Below are positions 51,606 through 60,667 of a stretch of DNA of 64,000 nucleotides, piece by piece (within the stretch, counting starts at the first letter, position 1; the number at the start of each line of letters is the position of its first letter). The stretch spans positions 31,980 to 95,979 of the forward strand of contig NZ_LATD01000005.1 in NCBI RefSeq assembly GCF_000981895.1. The letters run 5' to 3'. A program made the position numbers and the translations under genes. The stretch is from Streptomyces odonnellii. GTDB lineage: Bacteria > Actinomycetota > Actinomycetes > Streptomycetales > Streptomycetaceae. Under the pieces are notes generated by a model. The model saw only the letters and a list, made by a program, of their open reading frames with translations. It searched no databases and had not been told where the DNA came from.

Positions 51606-53042
51606 TCAGAAGGGATGGCCCGCCGGTTCGCGTCGTACGGTCGTCCAGCGCAGCTCGGTGAACGCGTCCAGGTTGGCTTCGCCGCCGAAGCGGGCACCCG
51701 TGCCCGAGGCGGCGAGGCCTCCGAACGGTGCGACCGCCTCGTCGTTGACCGTCTGGTCGTTGATGTGGGCGATGCCGGTGGGGATACGGTCCGCCAGTTC
51801 GAGCCCGAGGGCGGTGTCCGCGGTGACGATGCCGAGTGAGAGCCCGTACGGACCGGCCGCCGCCAGCGCGGCGGCCTCGTCGAGCGTGGCGAAGGACCGT
51901 ACGGGCGCGACGGGTCCGAAGACCTCCTCGGTGTACGCGGGCGTGTGGTCACCGGCGTCGGCGATCACGGTGGGCCGGTAGAACAGGTCCTGGTGCCGCC
52001 CGCCTGCGGCGACCCTGGCCCCGCGGACCGCGCTCGCCTTCACCAGGGCGTCGATCCTGGCGAGTTGGGCCTTGTCGATGACCGGGCCGAGATGGACCTC
52101 CTCGCGGTACGGATCGCCGACCGTGAGCGATTCGGCGCGGGCGGCGAGCCGTTCGACGTACTCCTCGTACAGCGAGGCGTGGACGAGATGGCGGCTGGTG
52201 GTCATACAGATCTGGCCCTGGTGGAAGAACGATCCCCAGGTAGCCTGACCGACCGCCGCCTCGATGTCCGCGTCGGCGAGCACGACGAGCGCGGAGTTGC
52301 CGCCCAGTTCGAGATGGGCGCGCTTGAGGCAGCGGCCCGCGGTCTCTCCGACCGCGCGGCCCGCGCCCGTCGAGCCGGTGAAGGAGATCACCCGTATCCG
52401 CTCGTCGGCGACCAGCGCCTGCCCGGCCGCCGCGCCGCCCGGCAGGACGTGCAGCAGCCCTTCCGGCAGGCCCGCCTCGGCGAGGACCGCGGCGAGGGCG
52501 AGCCCGCCGCAGACCGCGGTGCGCGGGTCCGGCTTGAGCAGGACGGCGTTGCCGAGCGCCAGGGCCGGTGCGACGGACCGTACGGCGAGGACCAGCGGGA
52601 CATTGAAGGGCGCGACGACCCCGACGACCCCGGCCGGGACCCGGCGGGTGCAGGAGAATCTGGGCTCCGCGCTGGCCAGCACCTGGCCGGTGGGGCGGGA
52701 GGCGAGCGCGGCGGCCTCGTAGCACTCCTGGGCGGCGATGCGCAGTTCGAAGTCCGCTTTGCCGGGCACCGAGCCGGACTCCCGTACCAGCCACTCCCGC
52801 AGCTCGTCCGCGTGCGTGGCGAACAGGTCGCCCGCGCGCCGCAGTACGCCGGCCCGGACCGGATACGGGGTCGCGGCCCAGGCCCGTTGCGCGGCCTCCG
52901 CGGTCGCGGAGACGGCCGCGATGTCGTCGGGCGACGCGAGCGTGACCGTACCGAGCCTGTCTCCGGTGGCGGGCTCGACGACCGCCGACTCACCTCCGGA
53001 GAGCGTGCCGGGCTGCCAGGTCTTCGGGTCGAGCAGGGGCAT
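51606..53042 (-). CDS. Aldehyde dehydrogenase (benzaldehyde/vanillin dehydrogenase-like)
   Basis: ATG 53042 with GGAGA upstream gives 478 residues starting PLLDPKTWQPGTLSGGESAV. Motifs include VVGVVAPFNVPLVLAVRSVA, the NAD-binding FTGSTGAGRAVGETAG, the general base in HLELGGNSALVVLADAD, and the nucleophile Cys in HQGQICMTTSRHLVHASLYE. The HQGQICM context and ARFGGEANLDAFTELRW end are those of aromatic aldehyde dehydrogenases of the Vdh/XylC type. The physiological aldehyde is unknown. Confidence 0.88.
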   Translation of the reverse strand: MPLLDPKTWQPGTLSGGESAVVEPATGDRLGTVTLASPDDIAAVSATAEAAQRAWAATPYPVRAGVLRRAGDLFATHADELREWLVRESGSVPGKADFELRIAAQECYEAAALASRPTGQVLASAEPRFSCTRRVPAGVVGVVAPFNVPLVLAVRSVAPALALGNAVLLKPDPRTAVCGGLALAAVLAEAGLPEGLLHVLPGGAAAGQALVADERIRVISFTGSTGAGRAVGETAGRCLKRAHLELGGNSALVVLADADIEAAVGQATWGSFFHQGQICMTTSRHLVHASLYEEYVERLAARAESLTVGDPYREEVHLGPVIDKAQLARIDALVKASAVRGARVAAGGRHQDLFYRPTVIADAGDHTPAYTEEVFGPVAPVRSFATLDEAAALAAAGPYGLSLGIVTADTALGLELADRIPTGIAHINDQTVNDEAVAPFGGLAASGTGARFGGEANLDAFTELRWTTVRREPAGHPF

Positions 53043-53201
53043 GGAAGGTCTCCAACGGCGACGACAGACAGGGGCGTTCGCCTGGTGAACTTTGGTTCGC
53101 ATCAGGCGGGCCCCGAGTGTCTGCCCGTCGCCGACCGCTGTCAACGGTCCTGCCGTTCCTGGGAAGTGGGGAGCGTACGGGCGCGGAGCGGGGTTCCGGA
53201 C

Positions 53202-53471
53202 TCAGACGGGGGCGACGGGGAGCACCCGGACGGACAGCCCGTAGTCCAGCTCCTCACCGTCGACGAGCAGCGCCTCCACCGTGAAGGTCTCGGGATCGAT
53301 GTCCGCGACCATGCCGTGGCCCGCGTACCGCGGATAGCCGGAGGCGCCCGTGTCACCGGTCGCCTCGACGACGGCCGAGCGCAGGGCGTTGCCGGCGGAG
53401 GGCGGGCCTTCGGCGCCCTCGGTGAACTCGGCGACGAGGAGGATCTCGAAGCGCTGCGGAACGGTGCGCAT
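53202..53471 (-). CDS. Small conserved hypothetical protein
   Basis: This 89-residue soluble protein (MRTVPQRFEILLVAEFTEGA to LDYGLSVRVLPVAPV) shows a strand-rich pattern. It starts with ATG 53471; a ribosome site is not evident (CTAGCGTCAAACC upstream). I do not recognise the family. It is divergent from the PemK-like gene across about 170 bases. Confidence 0.55.
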   Translation of the reverse strand: MRTVPQRFEILLVAEFTEGAEGPPSAGNALRSAVVEATGDTGASGYPRYAGHGMVADIDPETFTVEALLVDGEELDYGLSVRVLPVAPV

Positions 53472-53641
53472 GGTTTGACGCTAGCCACCCCGCGGCAGGC
53501 GCGCACCTTGTCGTCGGGCGCCGGACGGGCGGACGCGTGCCGTGTCCTCGAACGCCGGACGGGCCGCTCCGGGCCCGCCGGTCAGCACTGCCGGGAGACC
53601 CGGGCGCCGGGGTGCGCGGCGGAGGTTCTACCGTCGTGCGC

Positions 53642-54115
53642 ATGACGCGCTTCTCCGACACCGACACCGACGCCGAGCAGGCCGGCCACGACCTGCCGGG
53701 CCGTACCGGTCCCGCCGCCACCACCGAGGCCGACCCCCGCGCCGTGGGCCCGGTCCGCACCTCGTACGCGCCCGAGCACGACGGCGACCCCGACCCCGGC
53801 GAGATCGTCTGGACGTGGGTGCCGTACGAGGAGAACGACGGGCGGGGCAAGGACCGGCCGGTGCTGGTGGTCGCGCGTGAGGCCGCGGGCACGCTGCTCG
53901 CCGTACAGCTCTCCAGCAAGCGGCACGACCACGACCGCGAGTGGGTGCCGATCGGGGTGGGCCCGTGGGACCGCGCGGGCCGCGAGTCCTGGGTGGATGT
54001 CGACCGGGTGCTGCGGGTCCACGAGAAGGGGATGCGGCGGGAGGCCTGCGCGCTGGACCGGGGGCGGTTCAATCTGGTGGTGAACCGGCTGCGGGAACGT
54101 TACGGCTGGAGCTGA
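53642..54115 (+). CDS. PemK/MazF-fold protein
   Basis: ATG 53642 gives 157 residues. The first about 50 are polar and Asp/Glu-rich. Then PDPGEIVWTWVPYEENDGRG and RPVLVVAREAAGTLLAVQLS mark the PemK/MazF barrel, and VDRVLRVHEKGMRREACALD follows. No antitoxin gene lies next to it, and the acidic N-terminal extension is unlike classical MazF, so calling it a toxin is not justified from sequence. Streptomycetes encode such single PemK-like proteins of unknown role. Confidence 0.8.
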   Translation: MTRFSDTDTDAEQAGHDLPGRTGPAATTEADPRAVGPVRTSYAPEHDGDPDPGEIVWTWVPYEENDGRGKDRPVLVVAREAAGTLLAVQLSSKRHDHDREWVPIGVGPWDRAGRESWVDVDRVLRVHEKGMRREACALDRGRFNLVVNRLRERYGWS

Positions 54116-54208
54116 CGAAGGCCGGAGCCGACCAGCCGGGGGCCCGGCCGGCCAGGGGTTCGGTCGGCCGCGGCCCCGGCCGACCGCGGACTCGGCCGAC
54201 CGCGGCCG

Positions 54209-55081
54209 TTACGCGAACGCCTCGCGGAACGCGCCCAGTGTCGTCGCCCCCGCCGTACGGTCCAGCACCGCGAACACCACCTCGTCGAAGCGGTCCGCGA
54301 ACCGGCCCTCCCCGGTGAGCAGCGCGTGAAAGGTCCCCGCGACCACCGCGGGATCGTTGCGGAACACCCCGCAGCCCCAGGCGCCCAGCACCAGCCGCCG
54401 GTAGCCGCGCTCTGCCGCCGTCTCCAGCACCCGTTCGGCGCGGGCGGCGAGCGCGTCCGGTATCCGGTGCGCCTCGTCGGGCGTGCGCCGGACGATCACA
54501 CCCGCGTTGGGCGCGGGCGAGGTGAGGAAGCCGACGTGGTACGGGGCCCCGAGGAGGCCGCCCCTGTCGTCCCGGAAGACCGGCACACCCGGTGAGTGGA
54601 TGACACGGTCGGTGTAGAAGGGGCTGCGGTCGGCGCGGTGGTGGGCGTAGAACTCCGGTACGCGCAGCAGGGTGGTGTAGAGCGCGGAGGCCCGGCAGAG
54701 CGCCTCTTCCTGGGCCTGGGCGCCATTGAGATAGCCGCCGCCGGGATTGCGCGCGGACGAGAAGTTCAGCACGGCCACCGCGCCCGGTCCTGCCGTACCG
54801 TCGGGCCGTACCGCCGCGTCCGGCGCGTCGGCGGTCAGCCGCCGGGCGGCCTCGAGGCTGCTCTCACCGGTCACCTCGACGGCCGTCCGGTGGCCCGCCG
54901 TACGGTCCGCCTCCGTTACGGCCGGAATCGCGACCGGCTCCGGTCCGTACATCCGTGTCCCGTCGAGCGAGGCGTCCAGAGCGGCACGAATCAGCACGTC
55001 GCGGCCGTCCGGGGCACGGTATCTCCCCATTCGGACGATCTCCTCGGTTTCTTTCGCGATCCCCCGCAGCCGTGCGCTCAT
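54209..55081 (-). CDS. TIGR02452-type macrodomain / microbial PARG-like protein
   Basis: ATG 55081 (MSARLRGIAKETEEIVRMGR) gives 290 residues. The ADP-ribose pocket NFSSARNPGGGYLNGAQAQE followed by EALCRASALY carries the Gly-Gly-Gly and Gln-Glu-Glu signature of poly(ADP-ribose) glycohydrolases. FYTDRVIHSPGVPVFRDDRG and LVLGAWGCGVFRNDPAVVAG complete the domain. It should remove ADP-ribose from targets. It is divergent from egtA with a 158-base shared promoter region. No ADP-ribosyltransferase gene is recognised nearby. Confidence 0.88.
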   Translation of the reverse strand: MSARLRGIAKETEEIVRMGRYRAPDGRDVLIRAALDASLDGTRMYGPEPVAIPAVTEADRTAGHRTAVEVTGESSLEAARRLTADAPDAAVRPDGTAGPGAVAVLNFSSARNPGGGYLNGAQAQEEALCRASALYTTLLRVPEFYAHHRADRSPFYTDRVIHSPGVPVFRDDRGGLLGAPYHVGFLTSPAPNAGVIVRRTPDEAHRIPDALAARAERVLETAAERGYRRLVLGAWGCGVFRNDPAVVAGTFHALLTGEGRFADRFDEVVFAVLDRTAGATTLGAFREAFA

Positions 55082-55154
55082 AAGCGAATCCTGGGTGAGC
55101 GGTCTCGCACGGGGCAACTGCATTTCTAGCGAAACGATGACGTCAGGGGCACTC

Positions 55155-55200
55155 TTGTGCGAAGCGGCGACAGGGGCTTTAGGTTGGACGAAGCGCTTCG
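55155..55200 (+). promoter_or_regulatory. Candidate egt promoter with palindromic operator
   Basis: TTGTGC at 55155-55160 and TTAGGT at 55179-55184 are 18 bases apart. The perfect 12-base palindrome CGAAGCGCTTCG at 55189-55200 would overlap the transcript start, a normal place for a repressor. Confidence 0.45.
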
Positions 55201-55239
55201 CCCCGGACCCGGGACGGAGTTCGACAGGAGGATCCGGCC

Positions 55240-56538
55240 ATGCCACCCGAGAGTTTCACCGACGAGGGACCCGTACTCGGCGAGAAAGACGCCGAGGAAC
55301 TACTGCGCGGTATCTGTTTCAAGACCGGTCCGCCCCGCACCGTAGGGGTGGAACTGGAATGGCTCGTGCACGATCTGCACTCCCCCGAACGACCCGTCCC
55401 CGCCCGTCGGCTCAGCGAAGCCTTCGACGGACTGCGGACCCTCCGCCTCCGATCGGCGCTCACCTTCGAACCCGGCGGCCAGCTCGAACTCAGCTCGGCG
55501 CCCGCCGCGTCGCTGATGGAGTGCATCACCTCCACCGCCGCGGATCTGGCCCTCGTACGCGCGGCGCTCCGTACGGCGGGACTCACCCTCGCGGGTCTCG
55601 GTCAGGACCCCTGGCACTCTCCCGGCCGTCTGCTGCGCGAGCCGCGCTATGACGCGATGGAGACCTATCTCGACCGGATCGGTCCGGCCGGCCGCGCCAT
55701 GATGCGGTCCACCGCCTCCATCCAGGTCTGTCTCGACGCGGGCCACGAGGAGCCGGGGCCTCTCGGCTACGGCCGGCGCTGGCAGCTCGCCCATCTGCTG
55801 GGAGCGGTGCTGGTCGCCGCGTTCGCCAACTCACCGATGCGGGAGCGCAGACCGACCGGCTGGCGCTCGAACCGGCAGGCGCTGTGGGCGCAGCTCGACC
55901 CGCCCCGTACGTCGGCGCCGTCCTCGCGGTACGAGCCACGGGCCGGCTGGGCCGCGCACGCCCTGGACGCGCCGGTGATGTGCATCCGGGCGCCCAAGGG
56001 GCCCTGGGCGGTGCCCGACGGGCTGACCTTCCGCGACTGGATCCGGTCCGGGCTACCGCGCCCGCCGGTCCGCGCCGATCTCGACTACCACCTCACGACG
56101 CTCTTTCCGCCGGTCAGGCCGCGTGGCCATCTTGAGCTGCGGATGATCGACGCGCAGCCCGGGGAGGACGGCTGGATGGTGCCGCTCGCGGTCACCACCG
56201 CGCTGTTCGACGATCCCGAGGCGTCGGAGACCGTCTACCGGACCGTCAAAGCGCTGGCGGAGACGGCGGGTTCACTGCCCGCGCCGCGCAATCTGCTCTG
56301 GGTCAACGCCGCGCGGCACGGACTGGCCGACCCCGAGCTGCACATCGCCGCGATGGCCTGCTTCGCCGTCGCCCAGGAAGCACTTCCGCGCATCGGTGCC
56401 ACTCCGGCCGTACAGGAAGCCGTCGCCGCTTTCAACGACCGTTATGTCGTGCCGGGCCGCTGCCCCGCCGACGAGCTGCGCGTCTCACTGAACGGAAAGG
56501 ATCCAGGACATGACCACCGACTCCACGGACACTGCTGA
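55240..56538 (+). CDS. egtA: Glutamate-cysteine ligase EgtA (ergothioneine pathway)
   Basis: ATG 55240 with GGAGGA upstream gives 432 residues. The GCS2-type ligase core includes PPRTVGVELEWLVHDLHSPE, LTFEPGGQLELSSAPAASLM, MRSTASIQVCLDAGHEE and GHLELRMIDAQPGEDGWMVP, the EgtA pattern. It makes gamma-glutamylcysteine, the sulfur donor for EgtB. Its end overlaps egtB by 29 bases in another frame, so the two are tightly coupled. Confidence 0.95.
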   Translation: MPPESFTDEGPVLGEKDAEELLRGICFKTGPPRTVGVELEWLVHDLHSPERPVPARRLSEAFDGLRTLRLRSALTFEPGGQLELSSAPAASLMECITSTAADLALVRAALRTAGLTLAGLGQDPWHSPGRLLREPRYDAMETYLDRIGPAGRAMMRSTASIQVCLDAGHEEPGPLGYGRRWQLAHLLGAVLVAAFANSPMRERRPTGWRSNRQALWAQLDPPRTSAPSSRYEPRAGWAAHALDAPVMCIRAPKGPWAVPDGLTFRDWIRSGLPRPPVRADLDYHLTTLFPPVRPRGHLELRMIDAQPGEDGWMVPLAVTTALFDDPEASETVYRTVKALAETAGSLPAPRNLLWVNAARHGLADPELHIAAMACFAVAQEALPRIGATPAVQEAVAAFNDRYVVPGRCPADELRVSLNGKDPGHDHRLHGHC

Positions 56539-57925
56539 GACAAACGGCACGGGAACGGGCACCGGCGGGACGGGCGCGGCCGCGACGAGCCCCACGGGCA
56601 CGGGCGCCGCCGGGATACCGGCCGAACAGTTGCGCAGCCTGGCCGTGGACGCGCTGACCACGGCCCGGGACCGTACCGCGCTGCTCACCTCGTGCGTCGA
56701 CGACCACGATCTGACCGCGCAGCACTCCCCGCTGATGTCCCCCCTGGTCTGGGACCTGGCGCACATCGGCAACCAGGAGGAGCAGTGGCTGCTGCGGACC
56801 GTCGCGGGCCGTGCGGCGATCCGCCCCGAGATCGACTCGGTCTACGACGCCTTCGAGCATCCCCGCTCGGTGCGGCCCACCCTGCCGCTGCTGGCGCCCG
56901 CCGAGGCACGGGCGTACGCGTCGGACGTACGGGGCCGGGTCCTGGACGTCATCGAGCGCACCCCGCTGCACGGTGCCCCGCTGCTGGACGCGGGCTTCGC
57001 CTTCGGCATGATCGCCCAGCACGAGCAGCAGCACGACGAGACCATGCTCATCACCCATCAACTGCGCAGGGGACCGGCCGCGCTGACCGCGCCCCCGCCG
57101 CCCGCCGGCGACACGGCGGGGCTGCCCGCCGAAGTGCTCGTACCGGCCGGTCCGTTCACCATGGGCACCTCCACCGAGCCCTGGTCGCTGGACAATGAGC
57201 GCCCGGCGCATCAGCGGCTCGTGCCCGCGTTCCTCATCGACACCGTGCCGGTGACCAATGGCGCCTATCTGCATTTCATCGAGGACGGCGGCTATACGGA
57301 CGAGCGCTGGTGGGCCCCGGAGGGATGGGCGCAGATCCGCGAACACGGCATCGGCGCCCCGCTGTTCTGGCGGCGCGAGGGCGGGCAGTGGCTGCGCCGC
57401 CGCTTCGGCGTGGTGGAGCCGGTGCCGCCGGCCGAGCCGGTGCTCCATGTGAGCTGGTACGAGGCCGACGCGTACGCCAGGTGGGCGGGGCGGCGGCTGC
57501 CGAGCGAGGAGGAGTGGGAGAAGGCCGCCCGGCACGATCCGGACTCCGGGCGGTCGCTGCGGTATCCCTGGGGCGACGAGGACGCCACCCCGGAGCGGGC
57601 CAACCTCGGCCAGCGCCATCTTCAGCCCGCCCCGGCGGGCAGCTATCCGCGGGGCGCCTCGCCGCTGGGGGTACGGCAGTTGATCGGTGATGTGTGGGAG
57701 TGGACGTCGAGCGACTTCCTGCCGTATCCGGGCTTCGCCGCCTTCCCGTACCGCGAGTACTCGGAGGTGTTCTTCGGCAGCGCCCACAAGGTGCTGCGCG
57801 GCGGTTCGTTCGCGGTGGACCCGGTGGCCTGCCGGGGCACCTTCCGCAACTGGGACCTGCCGGTCCGGCGCCAGATCTTCTCCGGTTTCCGCACCGCCCG
57901 TACCGCCCCCGCCGGGGAGTCCTGA
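56510..57925 (+). CDS. egtB: Ergothioneine sulfoxide synthase EgtB
   Basis: This 471-residue protein has a Gly/Thr-rich N-terminal tail of about 35 residues, a DinB domain with the iron ligands (His85 in WDLAHIGNQEEQW; His171 and His175 in QHEQQHDETML), and a formylglycine-generating-enzyme-like domain (VPAGPFTMGTSTEPWSLDNE, LPSEEEWEKAARHDPDSGRS, GDVWEWTSSDFLPYPGFAAF). It joins hercynine to gamma-glutamylcysteine with oxygen. It overlaps egtA and ends with TGATG onto egtC. Confidence 0.96.
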   Translation: MTTDSTDTAETNGTGTGTGGTGAAATSPTGTGAAGIPAEQLRSLAVDALTTARDRTALLTSCVDDHDLTAQHSPLMSPLVWDLAHIGNQEEQWLLRTVAGRAAIRPEIDSVYDAFEHPRSVRPTLPLLAPAEARAYASDVRGRVLDVIERTPLHGAPLLDAGFAFGMIAQHEQQHDETMLITHQLRRGPAALTAPPPPAGDTAGLPAEVLVPAGPFTMGTSTEPWSLDNERPAHQRLVPAFLIDTVPVTNGAYLHFIEDGGYTDERWWAPEGWAQIREHGIGAPLFWRREGGQWLRRRFGVVEPVPPAEPVLHVSWYEADAYARWAGRRLPSEEEWEKAARHDPDSGRSLRYPWGDEDATPERANLGQRHLQPAPAGSYPRGASPLGVRQLIGDVWEWTSSDFLPYPGFAAFPYREYSEVFFGSAHKVLRGGSFAVDPVACRGTFRNWDLPVRRQIFSGFRTARTAPAGES

Positions 57926-58680
57926 TGTGCCGTCAGATCGCTTATCTGGGACCGCCGGTGGCGCTCGGCGAGGTGCTGCTCGCGCCTCCGCACGCGCTCC
58001 ACCGGCAGTCCTGGGCGCCGCGGTGCCAGCGGCACGGGACGGTCAACGCCGACGGTTTCGGGGTCGGCTGGTACGCCGAGGGCGATCCGGTACCGGCCCG
58101 CTACCGGCGTGCCCTGCCCATCTGGGCCGACCTCGGATTCACCGATCTGGCCCGGGTCGTCCGCAGCGGCGCCCTGCTCGCCGCGGTGCGTGACGCGACG
58201 GTGGCGGGAGCCGACGGCGAGGCGGCGGCGGCGCCGTTCGCCGCCGGGCCCTGGCTGTTCGGGCACAACGGCTCCATAGACGGCTGGCCCGCGAGCGTCG
58301 CGGCCCCCGCCGCGACACTGCCCGCCGAGGAACTGCTCGCCCTCCCGGCCCGCAGCGACTCCGCGCTGCTGTGGGCGCTGCTGCTGCACCGGCTGCGGGC
58401 CGGGGACGAACCGGGCCAGGCGCTCAGCGACACCGTTCTCGACATCGCCACGGCCGCGCCCGCCTCCCGGCTCAATCTGCTGCTGACCGACGGCGCCCGG
58501 ATCGCGGCGACCGCCTGGGGCGACTCGCTCTGGTACCTCACCGGTCCCGGCGAGCGCACGGTGGTGGCGTCCGAGCCGTACGACGACGATCCGCGCTGGC
58601 ACGAGGTCCCCGACCGCACGCTGCTCGTGGCGACCCGCGCCGATGTTCTGCTCTCCCCTCTCAAGGAGCCACCCGCGTGA
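57925..58680 (+). CDS. egtC: Gamma-glutamyl hercynylcysteine sulfoxide amidohydrolase EgtC
   Basis: ATG 57925 overlaps the egtB stop. The 251-residue Ntn-hydrolase has the nucleophile Cys2 (MCRQIAYLGPPVALGEVLLA), NADGFGVGWYAEGDP and WLFGHNGSIDGWP, matching class II glutamine amidotransferases of the EgtC type. It removes the glutamyl group from the EgtB product. It ends with a GTGA overlap on egtD. Confidence 0.95.
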   Translation: MCRQIAYLGPPVALGEVLLAPPHALHRQSWAPRCQRHGTVNADGFGVGWYAEGDPVPARYRRALPIWADLGFTDLARVVRSGALLAAVRDATVAGADGEAAAAPFAAGPWLFGHNGSIDGWPASVAAPAATLPAEELLALPARSDSALLWALLLHRLRAGDEPGQALSDTVLDIATAAPASRLNLLLTDGARIAATAWGDSLWYLTGPGERTVVASEPYDDDPRWHEVPDRTLLVATRADVLLSPLKEPPA

Positions 58681-59639
58681 CCCCGTACGACATCACCCGC
58701 ACCCTGCCCGAGGACGCCACCGGCGCCGCGCTGCGCGCCGATGTGCTCCAGGGGCTGACCCGTACCCCCAAGACCCTGCCGCCCAAGTGGTTCTACGACG
58801 CCCGGGGCAGCGAACTGTTCGAGGAGATCACCCGGCTCCCCGAGTACTATCCGACCCGCGCCGAGCGGGAGATCCTGCTGGCGCGCGGGCCCGCGATCGC
58901 GGCGGCGACCGGGGCGCGCACCCTGATCGAGCTGGGGTCGGGATCGTCCGACAAGACCCGTCATCTGCTCGACGCGCTGACCTCGCTCCAGGTGTATGTG
59001 CCGGTCGATGTGAGCGAGAGCGCGCTGGCCGGGGCCGCGGAGGCGCTGCTCGGCGAGCGGCCGGGGCTCCGGGTGCACGCCCTGATCGCCGACTTCACCG
59101 GCGGGCTCGCCCTGCCCGCCACCCCCGGTCCCCGGCTGGTCGCGTTCCTGGGCGGCACGATCGGCAATCTGCTGCCCGCCGAGCGCGCGGTGTTCCTGGC
59201 GTCGGTCCGGGCGCTGCTGGCGCCCGGTGACGCGCTGCTGCTCGGTACGGACCTGGTCAAGGACGAGTCCGTCCTGGTCAGGGCGTACGACGACACGGCC
59301 GGGGTGACGGCCGCGTTCAACAGGAACGTCCTCTCCGTCATCGACCGGGAACTGGGGGCCGACTTCGATCCGCGCGACTTCGACCATGTGGCGCTCTGGG
59401 ACGCGGAGCACGAGTGGATCGAGATGCGGCTGAGGGCGCGCCGGGCCCTCACCGTGAAGATCCCCGAACTGAATCTGGTGACGCACTTCGAGGCCGGTGA
59501 GGAGGTACGGACGGAGATCTCGGCGAAGTTCCGTCAGGACGGGATCCGCGCCGAGCTCTCCGCCGCCGGGCTGGAACTGGCGCACTGGTGGACCGACGAG
59601 GCGGGCCGCTTCGCGCTGTCGCTCGCGACAGCGGTCTGA
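58677..59639 (+). CDS. egtD: Histidine N-alpha-methyltransferase EgtD
   Basis: The GTG at 58677 is coupled to egtC. The 320-residue methyltransferase shows LPPKWFYDARGSELFEEITR, LPEYYPTRAEREILLARGPA, the SAM motif TLIELGSGSSDKTRHLLDAL, FLGGTIGNLLPAERAVFLAS and the substrate region NRNVLSVIDRELGADFDPRD. It trimethylates histidine to hercynine, the first step. No EgtE is in the window, as is common in streptomycetes. Its last 106 bases overlap a convergent acyltransferase frame. Confidence 0.95.
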   Translation: MTPYDITRTLPEDATGAALRADVLQGLTRTPKTLPPKWFYDARGSELFEEITRLPEYYPTRAEREILLARGPAIAAATGARTLIELGSGSSDKTRHLLDALTSLQVYVPVDVSESALAGAAEALLGERPGLRVHALIADFTGGLALPATPGPRLVAFLGGTIGNLLPAERAVFLASVRALLAPGDALLLGTDLVKDESVLVRAYDDTAGVTAAFNRNVLSVIDRELGADFDPRDFDHVALWDAEHEWIEMRLRARRALTVKIPELNLVTHFEAGEEVRTEISAKFRQDGIRAELSAAGLELAHWWTDEAGRFALSLATAV

Positions 59640-60667
59640 GCGGGGACGGTCTGAGCGGCCGCGGTCTGCGCGGCTGCGGCGGCCCGGACGGGAACGGCCG
59701 GAGCCTGGGCGGTCGGCGCTGAAGCGGCCGGAGCTGTGACGCTCCGGCCGCGGGCGCGCCGGCCTCCGGTGCGCCTGCCGCCGGTGCGCCTGCTGGTCAT
59801 GCGCAAGCCGACCGTGCCCCGGGAAGCCGTGTCGGCCGTGTCCCGGGGAGCCGCGTCGGGCGTGACGACCCCGTCCGGCGCGATCGCGAGCCTGGCCGCC
59901 AGCGACAGCGCGCGGCGGTCGGGGTGCCGGCCCGCGGGGATCACCGGCAGGACCGCGATCTCCGCCGTCAGCCCCTGCGCCTTCACCACCCGCCACAGCG
60001 AGGTCCCCAGCGAGTCCTCTCCCACAAAGGCCGGCGCGCCGGACGGCTCCCCGTCGGGACCGCGGTAGGTCAGCCGTACGGGCCGGACATCGGCGTCCGC
60101 GTCCATGGCGGCCTGGAAGACGGCCGTGGTGAACCGGCCGTGGTCCTTGCCGCACCATGTGCAGGCCTCGGGGAAGACGACGACCCGTGAGCCCTCGTCC
60201 ATGGCGGTGGCCAGGGTGCGTACGGTGTCGGGCAGTGCCCGCAGCCGCTCGCGCTCGACGAAGATCGTGCCGCCCAGGGTCGCCATCGCGCCCATCACCG
60301 GCCAGCCCCGGATCTCGCTCTTGGCCAGCATCCGCCCGGGGAAGACGGCGGCGAGCAGCGGTATGTCCAGCCAGGAGATGTGGTTGGAGACGACGAGCAT
60401 CCCGGTGCCGCGCGGCGGCGCGGGTTCGCCCGCGACCCGGACGCGCAGACCGAAGGCCCGGATCAGGGTGCGGGCCCAGATCCGGGTCAGCCGGTCCCGG
60501 TGCGCGCCGCTGAACAGGGAGACCAGCGGGGTGAGCACCACCCCGGCCAGGACGATGGGGATTCCCACTGCCAGCCGGCCGATCGCGGTGAGCATGCCGA
60601 CGGCGGGGCCGTTGTGGGTGGCGCAGCCCTGCGGGGTGCAGGGCGCGACGGGCAGCCAGGCGCTCAT
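59534..60667 (-). CDS. 1-acylglycerol-3-phosphate O-acyltransferase-like (OlsA-type) acyltransferase
   Basis: ATG 60667 overlaps the stop of the preceding gene (ATGA). The 377-residue protein has a membrane segment near residues 28-52, then the PlsC motifs VVSNHISWLDIPLLAAVFPG (the HX4D catalytic pair), GGTIFVERERL and VVVFPEACTWCGKDHGRF. After about residue 280 comes an Arg/Gly/Ala-rich tail of about 100 residues that runs antisense into egtD. This tail is unusual for the family and may mean the original stop was lost. Beside an OlsB-like enzyme, O-acylation of lyso-ornithine lipid is likely. Confidence 0.85.
   Translation of the reverse strand: MSAWLPVAPCTPQGCATHNGPAVGMLTAIGRLAVGIPIVLAGVVLTPLVSLFSGAHRDRLTRIWARTLIRAFGLRVRVAGEPAPPRGTGMLVVSNHISWLDIPLLAAVFPGRMLAKSEIRGWPVMGAMATLGGTIFVERERLRALPDTVRTLATAMDEGSRVVVFPEACTWCGKDHGRFTTAVFQAAMDADADVRPVRLTYRGPDGEPSGAPAFVGEDSLGTSLWRVVKAQGLTAEIAVLPVIPAGRHPDRRALSLAARLAIAPDGVVTPDAAPRDTADTASRGTVGLRMTSRRTGGRRTGGRRARGRSVTAPAASAPTAQAPAVPVRAAAAAQTAAAQTVPAQTAVASDSAKRPASSVHQCASSSPAAESSARIPS

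Noticed and set aside
51560..51609. CTGAGTTC / GAACTCAG inverted repeat after thioredoxin
   Set aside because: The arms are only eight bases with a 34-base loop and overlap the end of the aldehyde dehydrogenase gene, so a terminator call is not supportable.
53642..54115. PemK-like gene as part of a toxin-antitoxin pair
   Set aside because: No small partner gene precedes or overlaps it; the 89-residue protein on the other strand shows no antitoxin features.
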